A stretch of DNA of 49,384 bases from Acidobacteriota bacterium (GTDB lineage Bacteria > Acidobacteriota > Terriglobia > UBA7540). Every line of letters begins with the position of its first letter. The stretch's first letter is position 1. Of the stretch, positions 35,279-44,395 are shown one piece after another. The translations under genes were made by a program, and so were the position numbers. The notes under the pieces were generated by a model. That model searched no databases and was not told where the DNA came from. It saw nothing but the letters and a program-made list of their open reading frames with translations. The stretch covers positions 1-49,384 of the forward strand of contig CADDZJ010000019.1 of assembly GCA_902812415.1 (NCBI GenBank). The letters run 5' to 3'.

Positions 35279-36568
35279 CTATGCAAACTGGCTGAGATTG
35301 ATTCCCGAGTTCCAGGTCATATCCATGCTGACCAGTTCATCCCAGGTAAGCTCTCTTCCCAGATAGGCAGCTTCGCGGCCCAGCATGGCGCTCAGCGTGG
35401 ATTCGGCGCCTTCGGCAGCCTGATTGTGAAATTTTCCGCTGGTGATGCTGTCTACGTAGGATTTGAACTTCTCAGGATCGGCCTCCGCCAGATTGTCGCT
35501 GAAAGCCCCGGTGACTGAGAATTGGCCTTGACCTGAGGAAGGTGGATTCTGATTCGATGTCCACTTCCAGGGCTCATCGCCATAAATTGCCACCGGCCCT
35601 GAATAGTGCCATTCAGAAACGCCCTTGCTGCCAAAGAATCTTCCGGCCACATCCCACCAGCCTTTGTCGAACTGGGTCGAACCGAAATTGATGGCGACGT
35701 TATCGGGGTAATAAAAGATCACGTTATAGTGCCCGTAAACGTTGCCGGAATCCGTACGCACCTGGCGTCCGCCGGTCGCCACAGCTTTGAGTGGACGACC
35801 TTTCAGCATCCAGTTGAACGTGTCGATCACGTGGATGTTCTGCTCCACCAGGATATCGCCGGAGAGCACACGGTCATAAATCCAGTTGCGAATGCGAATG
35901 TAATCCGGCGAGGCGTTCGGCCAGTCGGGACGATTGATGAATGTGGAATAGTAGTAGGCTTCGCCGCACGCGATGCGCCCCAAAGCGCCAGCCTGAATGC
36001 GGCGAGTCAGCTCGACGTAGGGCGGGGCCTTGCGCAGTTCAAAACCCACTTCAAGGCTCAGACGACCGTCCGCTTTCTGCCCGATCTCCATCACGCGTTT
36101 GGCGCCTGTCACATCCACCGCAACGGGCTTTTCGCAATAAACGTGCTTGCCCGCATCGACGGCAGCTTCAAGATGTTGAGGGTGGAAATAGGGAGGAGTG
36201 GTGATGAGCACCACGTCCACATCCTTATTCCCGGCGATCTGCTCGTAAGCGTTCGGACCTCGGAAAATGCGGGAGGATTCAATGCCCGAATAGCCTTTCT
36301 GCTGCGCGATCTGATCAAAGTGCTGTTTCGCCTTGTCGAGTTGATCCTGAAACAGATCGCCGAGGGCGATGACGCGCGTAGGCGTCTGGGTAGCGAGCAC
36401 TGTGGCGTCGTGGGTGCCGCGCCCCCCGCAGCCGATCACGCCCAGGCGTAACTGGGAATTTGCGGCTGTGCCGCGCACAAGTTGTGGCTTGATGATCATC
36501 AGCCCTGCAGCGCCCGCCGCGGCGCTCACAAATTCACGACGCGATATTTTTTTCGGTCCTTCGCTCAT
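35279..36568 (-). CDS. Tat-exported Gfo/Idh/MocA oxidoreductase
   Basis: A 429-aa NAD(P)-dependent sugar oxidoreductase exported folded, with its cofactor. AAAGGAG lies 8 nt before the ATG. The Tat signal is at 7-35 (SRREF followed by VSAAAGAAGLMII). The Rossmann motif GVIGCGGRGTH follows, then VYCEKPVAVD (the catalytic Lys of the EKP motif) in the middle. The C-terminal half is the Gfo alpha/beta domain. The substrate is likely a sugar or glycoside in the periplasm. It is followed on the same strand (upstream in transcription, 328 bp away) by a Tat-exported TIM-barrel protein, a pairing typical of keto-sugar pathways. Confidence 0.92.
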   Translation of the reverse strand: MSEGPKKISRREFVSAAAGAAGLMIIKPQLVRGTAANSQLRLGVIGCGGRGTHDATVLATQTPTRVIALGDLFQDQLDKAKQHFDQIAQQKGYSGIESSRIFRGPNAYEQIAGNKDVDVVLITTPPYFHPQHLEAAVDAGKHVYCEKPVAVDVTGAKRVMEIGQKADGRLSLEVGFELRKAPPYVELTRRIQAGALGRIACGEAYYYSTFINRPDWPNASPDYIRIRNWIYDRVLSGDILVEQNIHVIDTFNWMLKGRPLKAVATGGRQVRTDSGNVYGHYNVIFYYPDNVAINFGSTQFDKGWWDVAGRFFGSKGVSEWHYSGPVAIYGDEPWKWTSNQNPPSSGQGQFSVTGAFSDNLAEADPEKFKSYVDSITSGKFHNQAAEGAESTLSAMLGREAAYLGRELTWDELVSMDMTWNSGINLSQFA

Positions 36569-36896
36569 GAGTCAGTCTCCTTTTACAAATAAATTCGTAA
36601 AAACGTTCTCTCTTACGCCGGCTGGTTGCTTAACCCAGATTCTCCGCGCTTCCGGCTCTCTCGTGAACCACTCATGCCAGTCATTCCCGATCAAGCGGGG
36701 ATCCTTGAGCCAGTTCCCCCTGCTCCCCATTCCTCGCGGGAGTGACATCCACGGCGATTCTCGTTTCCTGGGGTAGGCCGCAGGCCCGTAGGGGATTCCT
36801 CCAAATGACAGGCTGGGGTTTTCTCGCAACCCGCCAGCGGAGTGTGATCCTCACCTCAGACGTTATACTCGGCGCATGCTCCGCATTCCAAGTCGA
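36569..36896. other. Intergenic region with GTCATTCCCG-type palindrome
   Basis: 328 bp between two minus-strand genes. GTCATTCCCGATCAAGCGGGGATCC (near 36681-36705) and a mirrored ATTCCTCGCGGGAGTGACATCC (36729-36750) form a palindromic repeat, and a further degenerate arm occurs near 36786-36810. No gene is convincing. Confidence 0.5.
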
Positions 36897-37874
36897 TCAC
36901 GCGATCAGCTTTTCAAGATATTGGATCTCCTTGCGAATATCCTGCAATTGCTCCGGGCCGGAAATTTCACGCTCAATCGTCAGCGCTCCCTGGAAGTTCA
37001 ATTCGCGCAGCCGCTGAATGAGGCGGGGAAAGTCCACTTTCCCCTGGCCAATCGGTACCTCGCGCCCCAGATCGTGCGGATTGGTCGGGAACAGGCCATC
37101 CTTCATGTGAGTGCCTTGCACATGCTTGCCAACCACATCCAGCGCGTCCACCGGATTGCCGGTATCGTAAAGAATGAAGTTCGCCGTGTCAAAGTTGATT
37201 CCCTGATTATCCAGCCCCACGTCTTCAATGGCGCGCAACATGGTGATCGGCGTTTCCTGGCCGGTTTCGTAGCGAAACATTTGGCCGTTTTTGCGGCAGT
37301 AGCTTGCCACTTCGCGGATAGCCGCAACCGTTTCCTTGTAGAGCGGGTCGCTGGGGTTTGCAGGAATAAAGCCACAGTGAGTCTGGACGGCTGGGATTCC
37401 AATTCGCTTGGCGAAATCCGAAGCCTGCTTCAATCGCGCAATGCGAGCCGCGCGCGTCTTGCGGGGCACCAGGCCGCAAGTGAGCGGCCCTTGATAAAAG
37501 TTATAGATATCCGGACCCGGGCCGCCTGTGACGAGGGCCGTGGGAATAATTCCATAGCGATCCAGGGCTTGTCGCAGGCGCTGGGCGAGTTCAGGCGTGA
37601 AGGTTGTCATCTCCAACTGGCAAGTCGGCAAGCCCAGGCTGTGAACAGTCGAGAGAGCCTTTTCGGGATCGTTCCCAACCCCGGTAATCATGCCAAGTTT
37701 CCAGGCCACATTGCTGGTCTGCGGCTCAGGCCCTGGTGCAGAGCTCGGCTCACTCGGCGCTGGAGAGGCAGCGAGCGTCGTAAGGGCCTTTGCCCCGGCT
37801 GTCCGTTGAGAAATCCCCGCCACGGCAGCCGCCGCTGAGGCGAGAAGGAAATTGCGACGATTGGTTTGAAACAT
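36897..37874 (-). CDS. Tat-exported sugar epimerase-like TIM-barrel protein
   Basis: A 325-aa xylose-isomerase-like TIM barrel with a twin-arginine signal (NRRNFLLASAAAAVAGIS, residues 5-22). GGGAG is 5 nt before the ATG. A Pro/Ser-rich linker (AASPAPSEPSSAPGPEPQ) joins the signal to the barrel. Metal-site candidates are Glu in RYETGQETPITML, Asp in GINFDTANFIL, His in GTHMKDG and Glu near the C-terminus (GALTIEREISG). It probably acts on periplasmic sugars as an isomerase, or as a lyase or epimerase of 3-keto-sugars, together with the Gfo/Idh protein. Confidence 0.88.
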   Translation of the reverse strand: MFQTNRRNFLLASAAAAVAGISQRTAGAKALTTLAASPAPSEPSSAPGPEPQTSNVAWKLGMITGVGNDPEKALSTVHSLGLPTCQLEMTTFTPELAQRLRQALDRYGIIPTALVTGGPGPDIYNFYQGPLTCGLVPRKTRAARIARLKQASDFAKRIGIPAVQTHCGFIPANPSDPLYKETVAAIREVASYCRKNGQMFRYETGQETPITMLRAIEDVGLDNQGINFDTANFILYDTGNPVDALDVVGKHVQGTHMKDGLFPTNPHDLGREVPIGQGKVDFPRLIQRLRELNFQGALTIEREISGPEQLQDIRKEIQYLEKLIA

Positions 37875-38104
37875 GATTTCTCCCGTTCTATGGCGCTTTA
37901 GTCTGCAACCTCATTGAGAATTAAAAGTGATCGTGATGGCGCTTTCGGCGTTGTGATCTTCTTTCAACTTTGTCGTGCACAAGCGAGGTAAAAATCCTGT
38001 CCTCAAATCGTTGGTTACAATATCATAGGAGGGCGCTCCAAGATAAGTCATAAACTGAAGTTGGAGTGGATACTTTTCCTTTTCGTTGATGCGGAGGCAG
38101 ATTT

Positions 38105-39127
38105 ATGAAGGATCTTGGCGTAGCGATCATCGGCACAGGCTGGGTTGCGGGAGAGCATATTCGGGCGTATCGGGCGAATCCTCGGACGGAGATTCGCGCC
38201 ATCGTGAGCCGCGACCGCGACCGGGCGCACGCGAAGGCGGAAGAATTCGGGCTTCAGAATTGCCGCGGCTATGACCATCTTGAAGAGATGCTGGATGCGC
38301 CCGGCATCAATATTGTTTCAATTTGCACGCCGCATCATCTGCATGTGGAGCAGGGAGTGGCCTGCGCCAAAGCCGGAAAGCACCTGTTGCTTGAAAAACC
38401 GGTGGCATTGGACCTCGAAGGGCTGCGCCAGCTTCAGGCCGCCGTGCGCGAAGCGGGGGTGAAAACCCTGGTGAGCTTCGTCTTGCGCTGGAATCCTTTG
38501 TTTCAGACCCTTCGCGCTTTGCTCGATGACGGCGTAGTGGGGTCGCTCTTTTATGGCGAGGTGGATTACTTCCACCAGGTAGGGCCGTGGTATGCCCAGT
38601 ATGCGTGGAACATCCAGAAGGAGATTGGGCGCAGTAGTTTGCTAACCGGCGGTTGCCATGCGGTGGACGGCTTGCGATGGTTCATGAAGAAGCGAGCCGT
38701 TGAGGTATTCGCCTATGCCAACACCAGTCCCCGAAATCCGCTCCATTATGAGTATGAGCCTAACAGCGTGACACTGGTGAAGTTTGAGGATGGCGCGATA
38801 GGCAAAGTCGCTTCTTCCATCGAATGCGTCATGCCTTACGTCTTCAATATTGAGCTGCTGGGCGATATGGGGACTATCCGCAATAATCAGGTCTTCTCAA
38901 AGCGCTGGGTAGGGCAGCGTGGCTGGGCGACTATTCCTACGGTCCTTCCTGACAGCGGAGACGTGGCGCACCATCCCTTCCGCGAAGAAGTGGATCACTT
39001 TGTGGATTGCATTTTGAACGATCGAGAGTCCCACGCCAATCTGGAAGACGCCGTCCAGACGCATGAGATCTGCTTTGCATCCGAAATCTCGGCGCATGAA
39101 AAGCGTCCCGTCGCGTTACCGCTTTGA
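38105..39127 (+). CDS. Cytosolic Gfo/Idh/MocA oxidoreductase
   Basis: A 340-aa NAD(P)-dependent oxidoreductase with no signal. GGAGG precedes the ATG by 7 nt. The Rossmann loop is AIIGTGWVAGEH. The EKP motif (LLLEKPVALD) and the GGCHAVDGLRWF segment with the conserved Asp/His pair of the family are clear. The C-terminal domain is full length. Related proteins oxidise inositols, sugars or their derivatives. It is divergent from the Tat-exported TIM-barrel gene, so all three could share a sugar pathway. Confidence 0.92.
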   Translation: MKDLGVAIIGTGWVAGEHIRAYRANPRTEIRAIVSRDRDRAHAKAEEFGLQNCRGYDHLEEMLDAPGINIVSICTPHHLHVEQGVACAKAGKHLLLEKPVALDLEGLRQLQAAVREAGVKTLVSFVLRWNPLFQTLRALLDDGVVGSLFYGEVDYFHQVGPWYAQYAWNIQKEIGRSSLLTGGCHAVDGLRWFMKKRAVEVFAYANTSPRNPLHYEYEPNSVTLVKFEDGAIGKVASSIECVMPYVFNIELLGDMGTIRNNQVFSKRWVGQRGWATIPTVLPDSGDVAHHPFREEVDHFVDCILNDRESHANLEDAVQTHEICFASEISAHEKRPVALPL

Positions 39128-39241
39128 AGGGCGGGTGACAGGTTTCAGGTGTCAGGTCACCAGATCGCAGGCAATCCCAACCGCACGCTGGTTCCAGCTT
39201 GCAATATCCGCAATGGATGACTGACTGCTGAAACCTGATGC

Positions 39242-40522
39242 CTATCTTTTCCCACTCTTCATCAGAGCCTTGTGCGTTTCTGCCGCCTCATGGTTTGCGG
39301 CTCGCACCGCCTCAACAAATTCTGCATAGGGCTGGTCGTTGATATTCACGAGGCCATAGTTTGAGTTTTCCCCATCGAAGCGGCCCTGCTTGGGCTCATC
39401 ACACCACTTAAACCAGTGGTAGCCGACGGCCTCAGGCAAGCTTTCAAGCCAGGTAATGTAGTTTTTGTACGCTCTAGCGCGCGCGGCTTGGTCGGGCACT
39501 TTGGGTCCCGCGCCTTGCGTGTTGGGCAAGCCGGAATTCTCCGCGCGGAAAGCAAATTCTGTGATGAGCACCGGTTTGTGCGTGAGCGCGTAAACATGCT
39601 CGACGATGGGTCGGGGGTCGAAGCGGTAGATATTGATTGAGACCACGTCAGCTAGATGGCCGGCCTCAATCGCCACATCCTGAGCCGGCAAGGAAAAACG
39701 CGATCCGAGATAAAGATGATTAGGGTCGGCGGCGTGGATGGCACGCGCGCAAACTTCAAAATAGCGTGTGGCCATCTGGCGCAGGAAGTCCGCGGAGTCG
39801 GCTTGATAAGCGGCTGTCGTGGCCCCGGGCGGGAGACGATTAAAACTTGTGGCATGCGTGTTCCAGGCGCGGTTCAGGGCGTCAATGCTGCCGGCATATT
39901 TCTTTCTGAGGAAGTTGATGGCCTGCTTTCGGCCAGGGGCTGAGGAAGGAAGGGCGAGATACATTGCCAGCATGGTTTGCGGGCCGCGCCAGTCGGGTCC
40001 CCAGCGCAATTCGTTGTCGCTGAAATATCCGATCAAGTTGGGATCATGCGCTCGGGGCGCGCACATCCGCTGGGTAATCTCCTGGGCCTCCCTCTCGAAC
40101 CTGGGATCGTAAACATCCACCGGAATGCCTTTTTGCCAGTTTGCGCCCGCCTGAGCGGCAATATTGAGAATAACCGTGTAGGGAACTCCGCGCTTCCAGA
40201 CGTCGGGATCCGACCATGCGCCGATGGTATTGAAGCCCCATTCTCGCAAGCGCGCGAGTGAGGCCGTGGCCCAGCGACTTTCGTTGGAATAGATTTTTGC
40301 GACGTTTTGTTCGTAGGGATCGATTTGCGTGCCGCGAATGCGATCCGGTGCGTAGGAGATTTGGTCGACGCCGGCGGAAATCATCGGGTGACCGGAAGGA
40401 TCAATAAACCACCAGACGCCCGAACGCTGTTCTACCCGAAAGTATTGTCCTTGAGCGTTCAAAGCGGCAACAAGGCAAAAGAGCAGAGCCAGCAGCCAGA
40501 GGTGTCGAAACCGAATTCTCAT
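39242..40522 (-). CDS. Exported agarase/beta-galactosidase-like glycoside hydrolase
   Basis: A secreted clan GH-A-type glycosidase of 426 aa. I start at the ATG at 40522 before RIRFRHLWLLALLFCLVAALNAQG, a clear signal peptide; the frame is open 56 codons further without a signal. The early block WWFIDPSGHPMISAGVDQIS and the acid/base motif GYFSDNELRWG (Glu171) are typical of agarase-like GH50/beta-galactosidase relatives. VLITEFAFR carries nucleophile candidate Glu322. The substrate is a guess (galactose-type or other plant/algal polymer). It sits next to, and divergent from, no regulator. Confidence 0.85.
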   Translation of the reverse strand: MRIRFRHLWLLALLFCLVAALNAQGQYFRVEQRSGVWWFIDPSGHPMISAGVDQISYAPDRIRGTQIDPYEQNVAKIYSNESRWATASLARLREWGFNTIGAWSDPDVWKRGVPYTVILNIAAQAGANWQKGIPVDVYDPRFEREAQEITQRMCAPRAHDPNLIGYFSDNELRWGPDWRGPQTMLAMYLALPSSAPGRKQAINFLRKKYAGSIDALNRAWNTHATSFNRLPPGATTAAYQADSADFLRQMATRYFEVCARAIHAADPNHLYLGSRFSLPAQDVAIEAGHLADVVSINIYRFDPRPIVEHVYALTHKPVLITEFAFRAENSGLPNTQGAGPKVPDQAARARAYKNYITWLESLPEAVGYHWFKWCDEPKQGRFDGENSNYGLVNINDQPYAEFVEAVRAANHEAAETHKALMKSGKR

Positions 40523-40553
40523 GGGGCAAGGTCCTCTGATAAGGGCGCAGAAG

Positions 40554-41261
40554 TTAAACCGTCTTATCCGGCGCATCGCAAATCTTTTCAATCGGGCATG
40601 TGGCGCAAAGCGGCTTGCGAGCCAGGCAGACCTTCCGTCCGAACCAGATGACCTGGTGGCTGAAGGTGATCCAGCGATCTTTTGGAACAATCTTCATGAG
40701 GTCCTGCTCCACCTTTTCCGGCGACTGTTCTTGCGAGAGCTTCAGGCGGTGCGCAAAGCGAAAGACGTGAGTATCCACCACAATGCCGGTGGCCAGCCCG
40801 TAGGCAGTGCCCAGGACGACGTTGGCCGTTTTCCGGGCTACACCGGGAAGGCTCAACAGTTCTTCCATCGTCCTGGGCACTTGGCCGCCAAAGTCGGAAA
40901 CGATTTTTTTTGCTGCTCCCACGATGTTTTTGGCTTTGTTCCGAAAAAATCCCGTCGAGCGGATATCTTCAGCCAGCACTTCGGGGCGAAGAGCGGCAAA
41001 ATCCTGCGGCGTGGGGTACTTCTGGAAAAGACCCGGGGTTACCATGTTCACCCTCGTATCGGTGCATTGAGCGGAGAGGATGGTCGCCACTAGGAGTTGA
41101 AAAGCATTCTCGTGCTTGAGCGCGCACTGGGCGTTGGGAAATAGCTTATCCAGCGCCGCAAAGATTTTGTTCATTCGCGCCTTGGAAGTGTAATCAATCC
41201 TGGACCTTATGGGCATTACTGCTTTTTTGCGCGTTGTCTTTTCGGAGGTTTTCAGAGGCAT
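40554..41261 (-). CDS. nth: Endonuclease III (DNA glycosylase/AP lyase)
   Basis: A base-excision repair enzyme for oxidised pyrimidines, 235 aa from the ATG at 41261. The frame is open 57 codons further, but that part reads as non-coding. The helix-hairpin-helix LLSLPGVARKTANVVLG holds the catalytic Lys and VVDTHVFR the catalytic Asp. The C-terminal [4Fe-4S] loop is complete as CLARKPLCATCPIEKIC (Cx6Cx2Cx5C). It has a Lys-rich N-terminal tail (TSEKTTRKKA). It ends 31 bp upstream of the glycosidase start on the same strand. Confidence 0.96.
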   Translation of the reverse strand: MPLKTSEKTTRKKAVMPIRSRIDYTSKARMNKIFAALDKLFPNAQCALKHENAFQLLVATILSAQCTDTRVNMVTPGLFQKYPTPQDFAALRPEVLAEDIRSTGFFRNKAKNIVGAAKKIVSDFGGQVPRTMEELLSLPGVARKTANVVLGTAYGLATGIVVDTHVFRFAHRLKLSQEQSPEKVEQDLMKIVPKDRWITFSHQVIWFGRKVCLARKPLCATCPIEKICDAPDKTV

Positions 41262-41487
41262 AACCCTCGCCCATTTAAGGATGATAACCGGCATACTATA
41301 GCACGAAACCTGCTGGTCGGTGGGCGGCGAGTGATTCCTGAAAGTGCACCTCCGCCCGCATCCCGGAGCTTTTGAAGATAGCTCCCGCAAAAATTTCCGT
41401 CTTGTTTGTCTCAATCGTCTCCATCGTCTCACTCGAAGCTGCTAAGGGTAAAAAGAACGCCCTCGAGAGATCAATCGCCTCTCGCAG

Positions 41488-42021
41488 ATGATCGATTTAT
41501 TTTCAGGAGACATGGAGAATATGTCATTCTGCCAGTCACGTACCGTAACGCCAGCCTTTCTAGCAGCAGCGCGAGCGAACGCGCAAAAATCCACGGGGCC
41601 CCGGACAGAACAAGGCAAGCAATATATTGTTCTCAACAGCCTGAAGCACGGCCGCTACTCGAAATCCTTTCGTGAGAACTTGATCAAAGCCCATGAGGAT
41701 GTGGAATTCTATGACCGCATCCTGGAGCGCATCACAGACCATCTCGAGCCCCAGGGTTTCAAGGAAAATTTGCGAGTTGAAACCTTGGCGCGCGAAATCT
41801 GGTGCGCATATCGCAACGCCCGCCGCATCAAAAGGGTCACGACAAACCGAAAACGTGATTCAGAGTTAAGGGCGCGCTCTGACAACCTTTCGTTCCCCAT
41901 TTGCATTACCAACCCTCTGACTGGCCATGCCCTGACCTTCACTTTGGACCATCCGGAGGGGAAGAAAAGCGGTCGTTCAGAGAAGACGAAGAAGGTCAAG
42001 CCATCTCTTAGCAGGTTCTGA
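41488..42021 (+). CDS. Hypothetical protein with ANAQKSTGPRTxxGK motif
   Basis: Up to 177 aa; starts at 41512 or 41521 are equally possible (AGGAG lies at 41505-41509). The segment AAARANAQKSTGPRTEQGK followed by NSLKHGRYS is a signature I recognise from a widespread hypothetical family of Acidobacteriota and some Planctomycetes, often in several copies per genome. The rest is helical and highly charged with a basic C-terminus (GKKSGRSEKTKKVKPSLS). No catalytic motif is visible. Function is unknown; DNA binding is conceivable. A REP-like palindrome follows it at 42036-42087. Confidence 0.7.
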   Translation: MIDLFSGDMENMSFCQSRTVTPAFLAAARANAQKSTGPRTEQGKQYIVLNSLKHGRYSKSFRENLIKAHEDVEFYDRILERITDHLEPQGFKENLRVETLAREIWCAYRNARRIKRVTTNRKRDSELRARSDNLSFPICITNPLTGHALTFTLDHPEGKKSGRSEKTKKVKPSLSRF

Positions 42022-42035
42022 AAGGCCTCGAATGC

Positions 42036-42087
42036 GGTCATTCCGTCGCGCTACGCGCGGATTTTTTCGCTAGCGCTCAGGATGACA
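42036..42087. repeat. REP-like GTCATTCCG palindrome
   Basis: GGTCATTCCGTCGCGCTACGCG (42036-42057) is partly mirrored by TCGCTAGCGCTCAGGATGAC (42067-42086). It is a short copy of the CTGTCATTCTGA family with its own GC-rich loop. Confidence 0.5.
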
Positions 42088-42153
42088 AGGGAATGGCTTG
42101 GCATGATGCGCCCAAAGAATTTTCAGCATCCCGCCCAGCGTTCGCGCCATATT

Positions 42154-42182
42154 TGAAAGCCTTCAGAATCCCAGCTTATAAT
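42154..42182 (+). promoter_or_regulatory. Strong promoter of leuC-leuD-DUF3179
   Basis: TTGAAA (42154-42159), exactly 17 bp, then a perfect TATAAT (42177-42182). It would start transcription about 37 nt before the preferred leuC ATG. No leader peptide or T-box is seen in this short leader. Confidence 0.65.
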
Positions 42183-42226
42183 GCGAAAAGAAGGTTGTCC
42201 TTCAATTTTCAGAGATGGGATTCGCG

Positions 42227-43657
42227 ATGGCTGCGCGCACGATGTATGAAAAGATCTGGGAATCGCACGTGGTGCACGAAGAGCCGGGGCAGCCGGCCTT
42301 GATTTATATTGACCGGCACCTGATCCATGAAGTGACTTCGCCCCAGGCGTTTGCAGGTTTGAAGGCGCATGGCCGGAAAGTGCGGCGACCGGACCTGACC
42401 TTCGCCGTGATGGACCACTCCGTGCCCACGACGGACCGCAGCCTGCCGCTGGTGGATGCCGTCGCGGCGGCACAATTTGAAGCTTTGGCGCGCAATTGCC
42501 GGGAAAACGGCGTGTTGCTGTTTGATATGCAGAACCGCAATCAGGGCATTGTGCATATCATCGGGCCGGAACTTGGCATTACCCAGCCCGGCCAGACCAT
42601 TGTTTGCGGCGATAGCCACACTTCCACACACGGTGCGTTTGGCACGCTGGCCTTTGGCATTGGCACGAGCGAAGTGGAACACGTGCTTGCCACCCAGTGC
42701 CTCTCGCAATTTAAATCGAAGACCATGCGGGTCGAGGTGAACGGGCGGTTGCCGCGAGGCGTGACAGCGAAGGATTTGATCCTCTCGATCATCAGCAGGA
42801 TTGGCGTTTCCGGAGGTACAGGACATGTGATTGAATACGCCGGGGAGGCGATTCGGAGCCTTTCCATGGAAGGCCGTATGACGGTCTGCAATATGTCGAT
42901 TGAAGCGGGAGCGCGCGCGGGTATGGTGGCCCCGGATGAGACGACGTTCGCATATCTCGAAGGACGTCCGTTTGTGCCTCGCGGGAAAGACTTTCATATT
43001 GCGGTGGATTATTGGAAATCGATTGCCTCCGATCCGGATGCCAAGTTTGATCGAGTGGTGGAATTGGACGGCGAGAAGATCACTCCGCAAGTGACGTGGG
43101 GAACGAATCCCGGAATGGTGACGGATGTGACCGGTTCGGTCCCCGATCCGGCTTCTTTTCAGGACCCGGATGAGAGGAAGGCTGCCGAGCGAGCCTTGCA
43201 GTATATGGATCTCCGGCCCGGAACGCGGATCATGGATATCCCTCTGGATCGCATCTTTATCGGCTCCTGCACGAACTCTCGCATTGAAGATCTGCGGGCC
43301 GCAGCGCGCATGGTGGAAGGGAAGAGAATTGCCCGTACTCTGAAGCAGGCGCTCGTGGTGCCTGGCTCGCGGCGCGTGAAAGCGCAGGCCGAGCAGGAAG
43401 GTCTGGATAAAATCTTTCGCGGGGCCGGTTTTGAATGGCGCGATTCGGGATGCAGCATGTGCCTGGGCATGAATCCTGACATCCTCCTGCCGGGTGAGCG
43501 CTGTGCCAGCACGTCAAACCGCAATTTTGAAGGCCGGCAAGGCAAAGGCGGCCGGACGCACCTGGTGAGTCCCATGATGGCGGCTGCCGCGGCGATTGCC
43601 GGGCATTTTGTGGATATCCGCGAATGGCCGGAGACGAACGGAAGAAGTGCCGAGTGA
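42227..43657 (+). CDS. leuC: 3-isopropylmalate dehydratase large subunit
   Basis: The aconitase-fold large subunit converts 2- to 3-isopropylmalate in leucine synthesis, with LeuD. 476 aa from the ATG at 42227 (GGGA 6 nt upstream; an ATG four codons earlier is also possible). The opening [16 protein letters not shown] is typical. The substrate and cluster motifs are [29 protein letters not shown] and [11 protein letters not shown], providing all three Fe-S cysteines. The last residues ([12 protein letters not shown]) are normal for the family. leuD follows after 99 bp. Confidence 0.97.
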   Translation: MAARTMYEKIWESHVVHEEPGQPALIYIDRHLIHEVTSPQAFAGLKAHGRKVRRPDLTFAVMDHSVPTTDRSLPLVDAVAAAQFEALARNCRENGVLLFDMQNRNQGIVHIIGPELGITQPGQTIVCGDSHTSTHGAFGTLAFGIGTSEVEHVLATQCLSQFKSKTMRVEVNGRLPRGVTAKDLILSIISRIGVSGGTGHVIEYAGEAIRSLSMEGRMTVCNMSIEAGARAGMVAPDETTFAYLEGRPFVPRGKDFHIAVDYWKSIASDPDAKFDRVVELDGEKITPQVTWGTNPGMVTDVTGSVPDPASFQDPDERKAAERALQYMDLRPGTRIMDIPLDRIFIGSCTNSRIEDLRAAARMVEGKRIARTLKQALVVPGSRRVKAQAEQEGLDKIFRGAGFEWRDSGCSMCLGMNPDILLPGERCASTSNRNFEGRQGKGGRTHLVSPMMAAAAAIAGHFVDIREWPETNGRSAE

Positions 43658-43756
43658 TGAGTGGGGAGACAGGGAATTTTCAGCAATCAGCCGTCAGCCT
43701 GAAGTCTTTGGACCTCGATACTCGTCGCTGAAAGCTGATCGCTGAGAGCTATTGTT

Positions 43757-44395
43757 ATGAAACCTTTTATCAAACATACCGGACTCATTGCGCCCCTTGA
43801 CCGCGTGAATGTAGATACTGATCAGATCATACCCAAGCAATTTCTAAAGGTGCTTACGCGGGAGGGTCTGGGACGCGTCCTGTTTTACGACTGGCGATAT
43901 TCAGAGGGTGAAAAGCCCAATCCTGATTTTGTATTAAACCAGCCGCGTTATCACGGAGCCAGCATTCTGCTGGCGCGCGCCAATTTCGGCTGCGGCTCCA
44001 GCCGCGAGCACGCTCCGTGGGCGCTTCTGGATTACGGCATCCGCGCGCTGATCGCTCCGAGCTTTGCGGATATTTTTCGCAATAATTGTTTCAAGAACGG
44101 CATGCTGCCCGTGACGCTTCCCGAAGAGCAGGTGGACGAACTTTTTCGTCGCGCCGAACGCGCTCCCGGCTATCAAATCACGGTTGACCTGGAAAATCAG
44201 ATTGTCACCGACGGCAGCGATCTGAAGCTCAGCTTTGAGATTGACCCCTTCCGCCGCGAATGTCTACTGAAAGGCCTGGATGACATCGGCCTCACCCTTC
44301 GGGTTGAAGACGCCATTGCCGCTTATGAGAAGTCCCATCAACCGCAGGCCATGATGTATGAGCCGATCGATGTGGCAGCTTCCGGCAGGCCATGA
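43757..44395 (+). CDS. leuD: 3-isopropylmalate dehydratase small subunit
   Basis: A 212-aa swivelling domain that completes the isopropylmalate isomerase. It starts [20 protein letters not shown] with the diagnostic [11 protein letters not shown] and has [18 protein letters not shown] around residues 76-93. The length matches the bacterial family. The 99-bp gap to leuC holds a CAGC-type inverted repeat (near 43681-43750). The stop overlaps the next ATG as ATGA, so the DUF3179 selenoprotein candidate is translationally coupled to leucine biosynthesis genes, an unusual neighbour. Confidence 0.96.
   Translation: MKPFIKHTGLIAPLDRVNVDTDQIIPKQFLKVLTREGLGRVLFYDWRYSEGEKPNPDFVLNQPRYHGASILLARANFGCGSSREHAPWALLDYGIRALIAPSFADIFRNNCFKNGMLPVTLPEEQVDELFRRAERAPGYQITVDLENQIVTDGSDLKLSFEIDPFRRECLLKGLDDIGLTLRVEDAIAAYEKSHQPQAMMYEPIDVAASGRP

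Noticed and set aside
42209-43090. Minus-strand 293-codon frame antisense to leuC
   Set aside because: Mirror of leuC codon bias; no family content.
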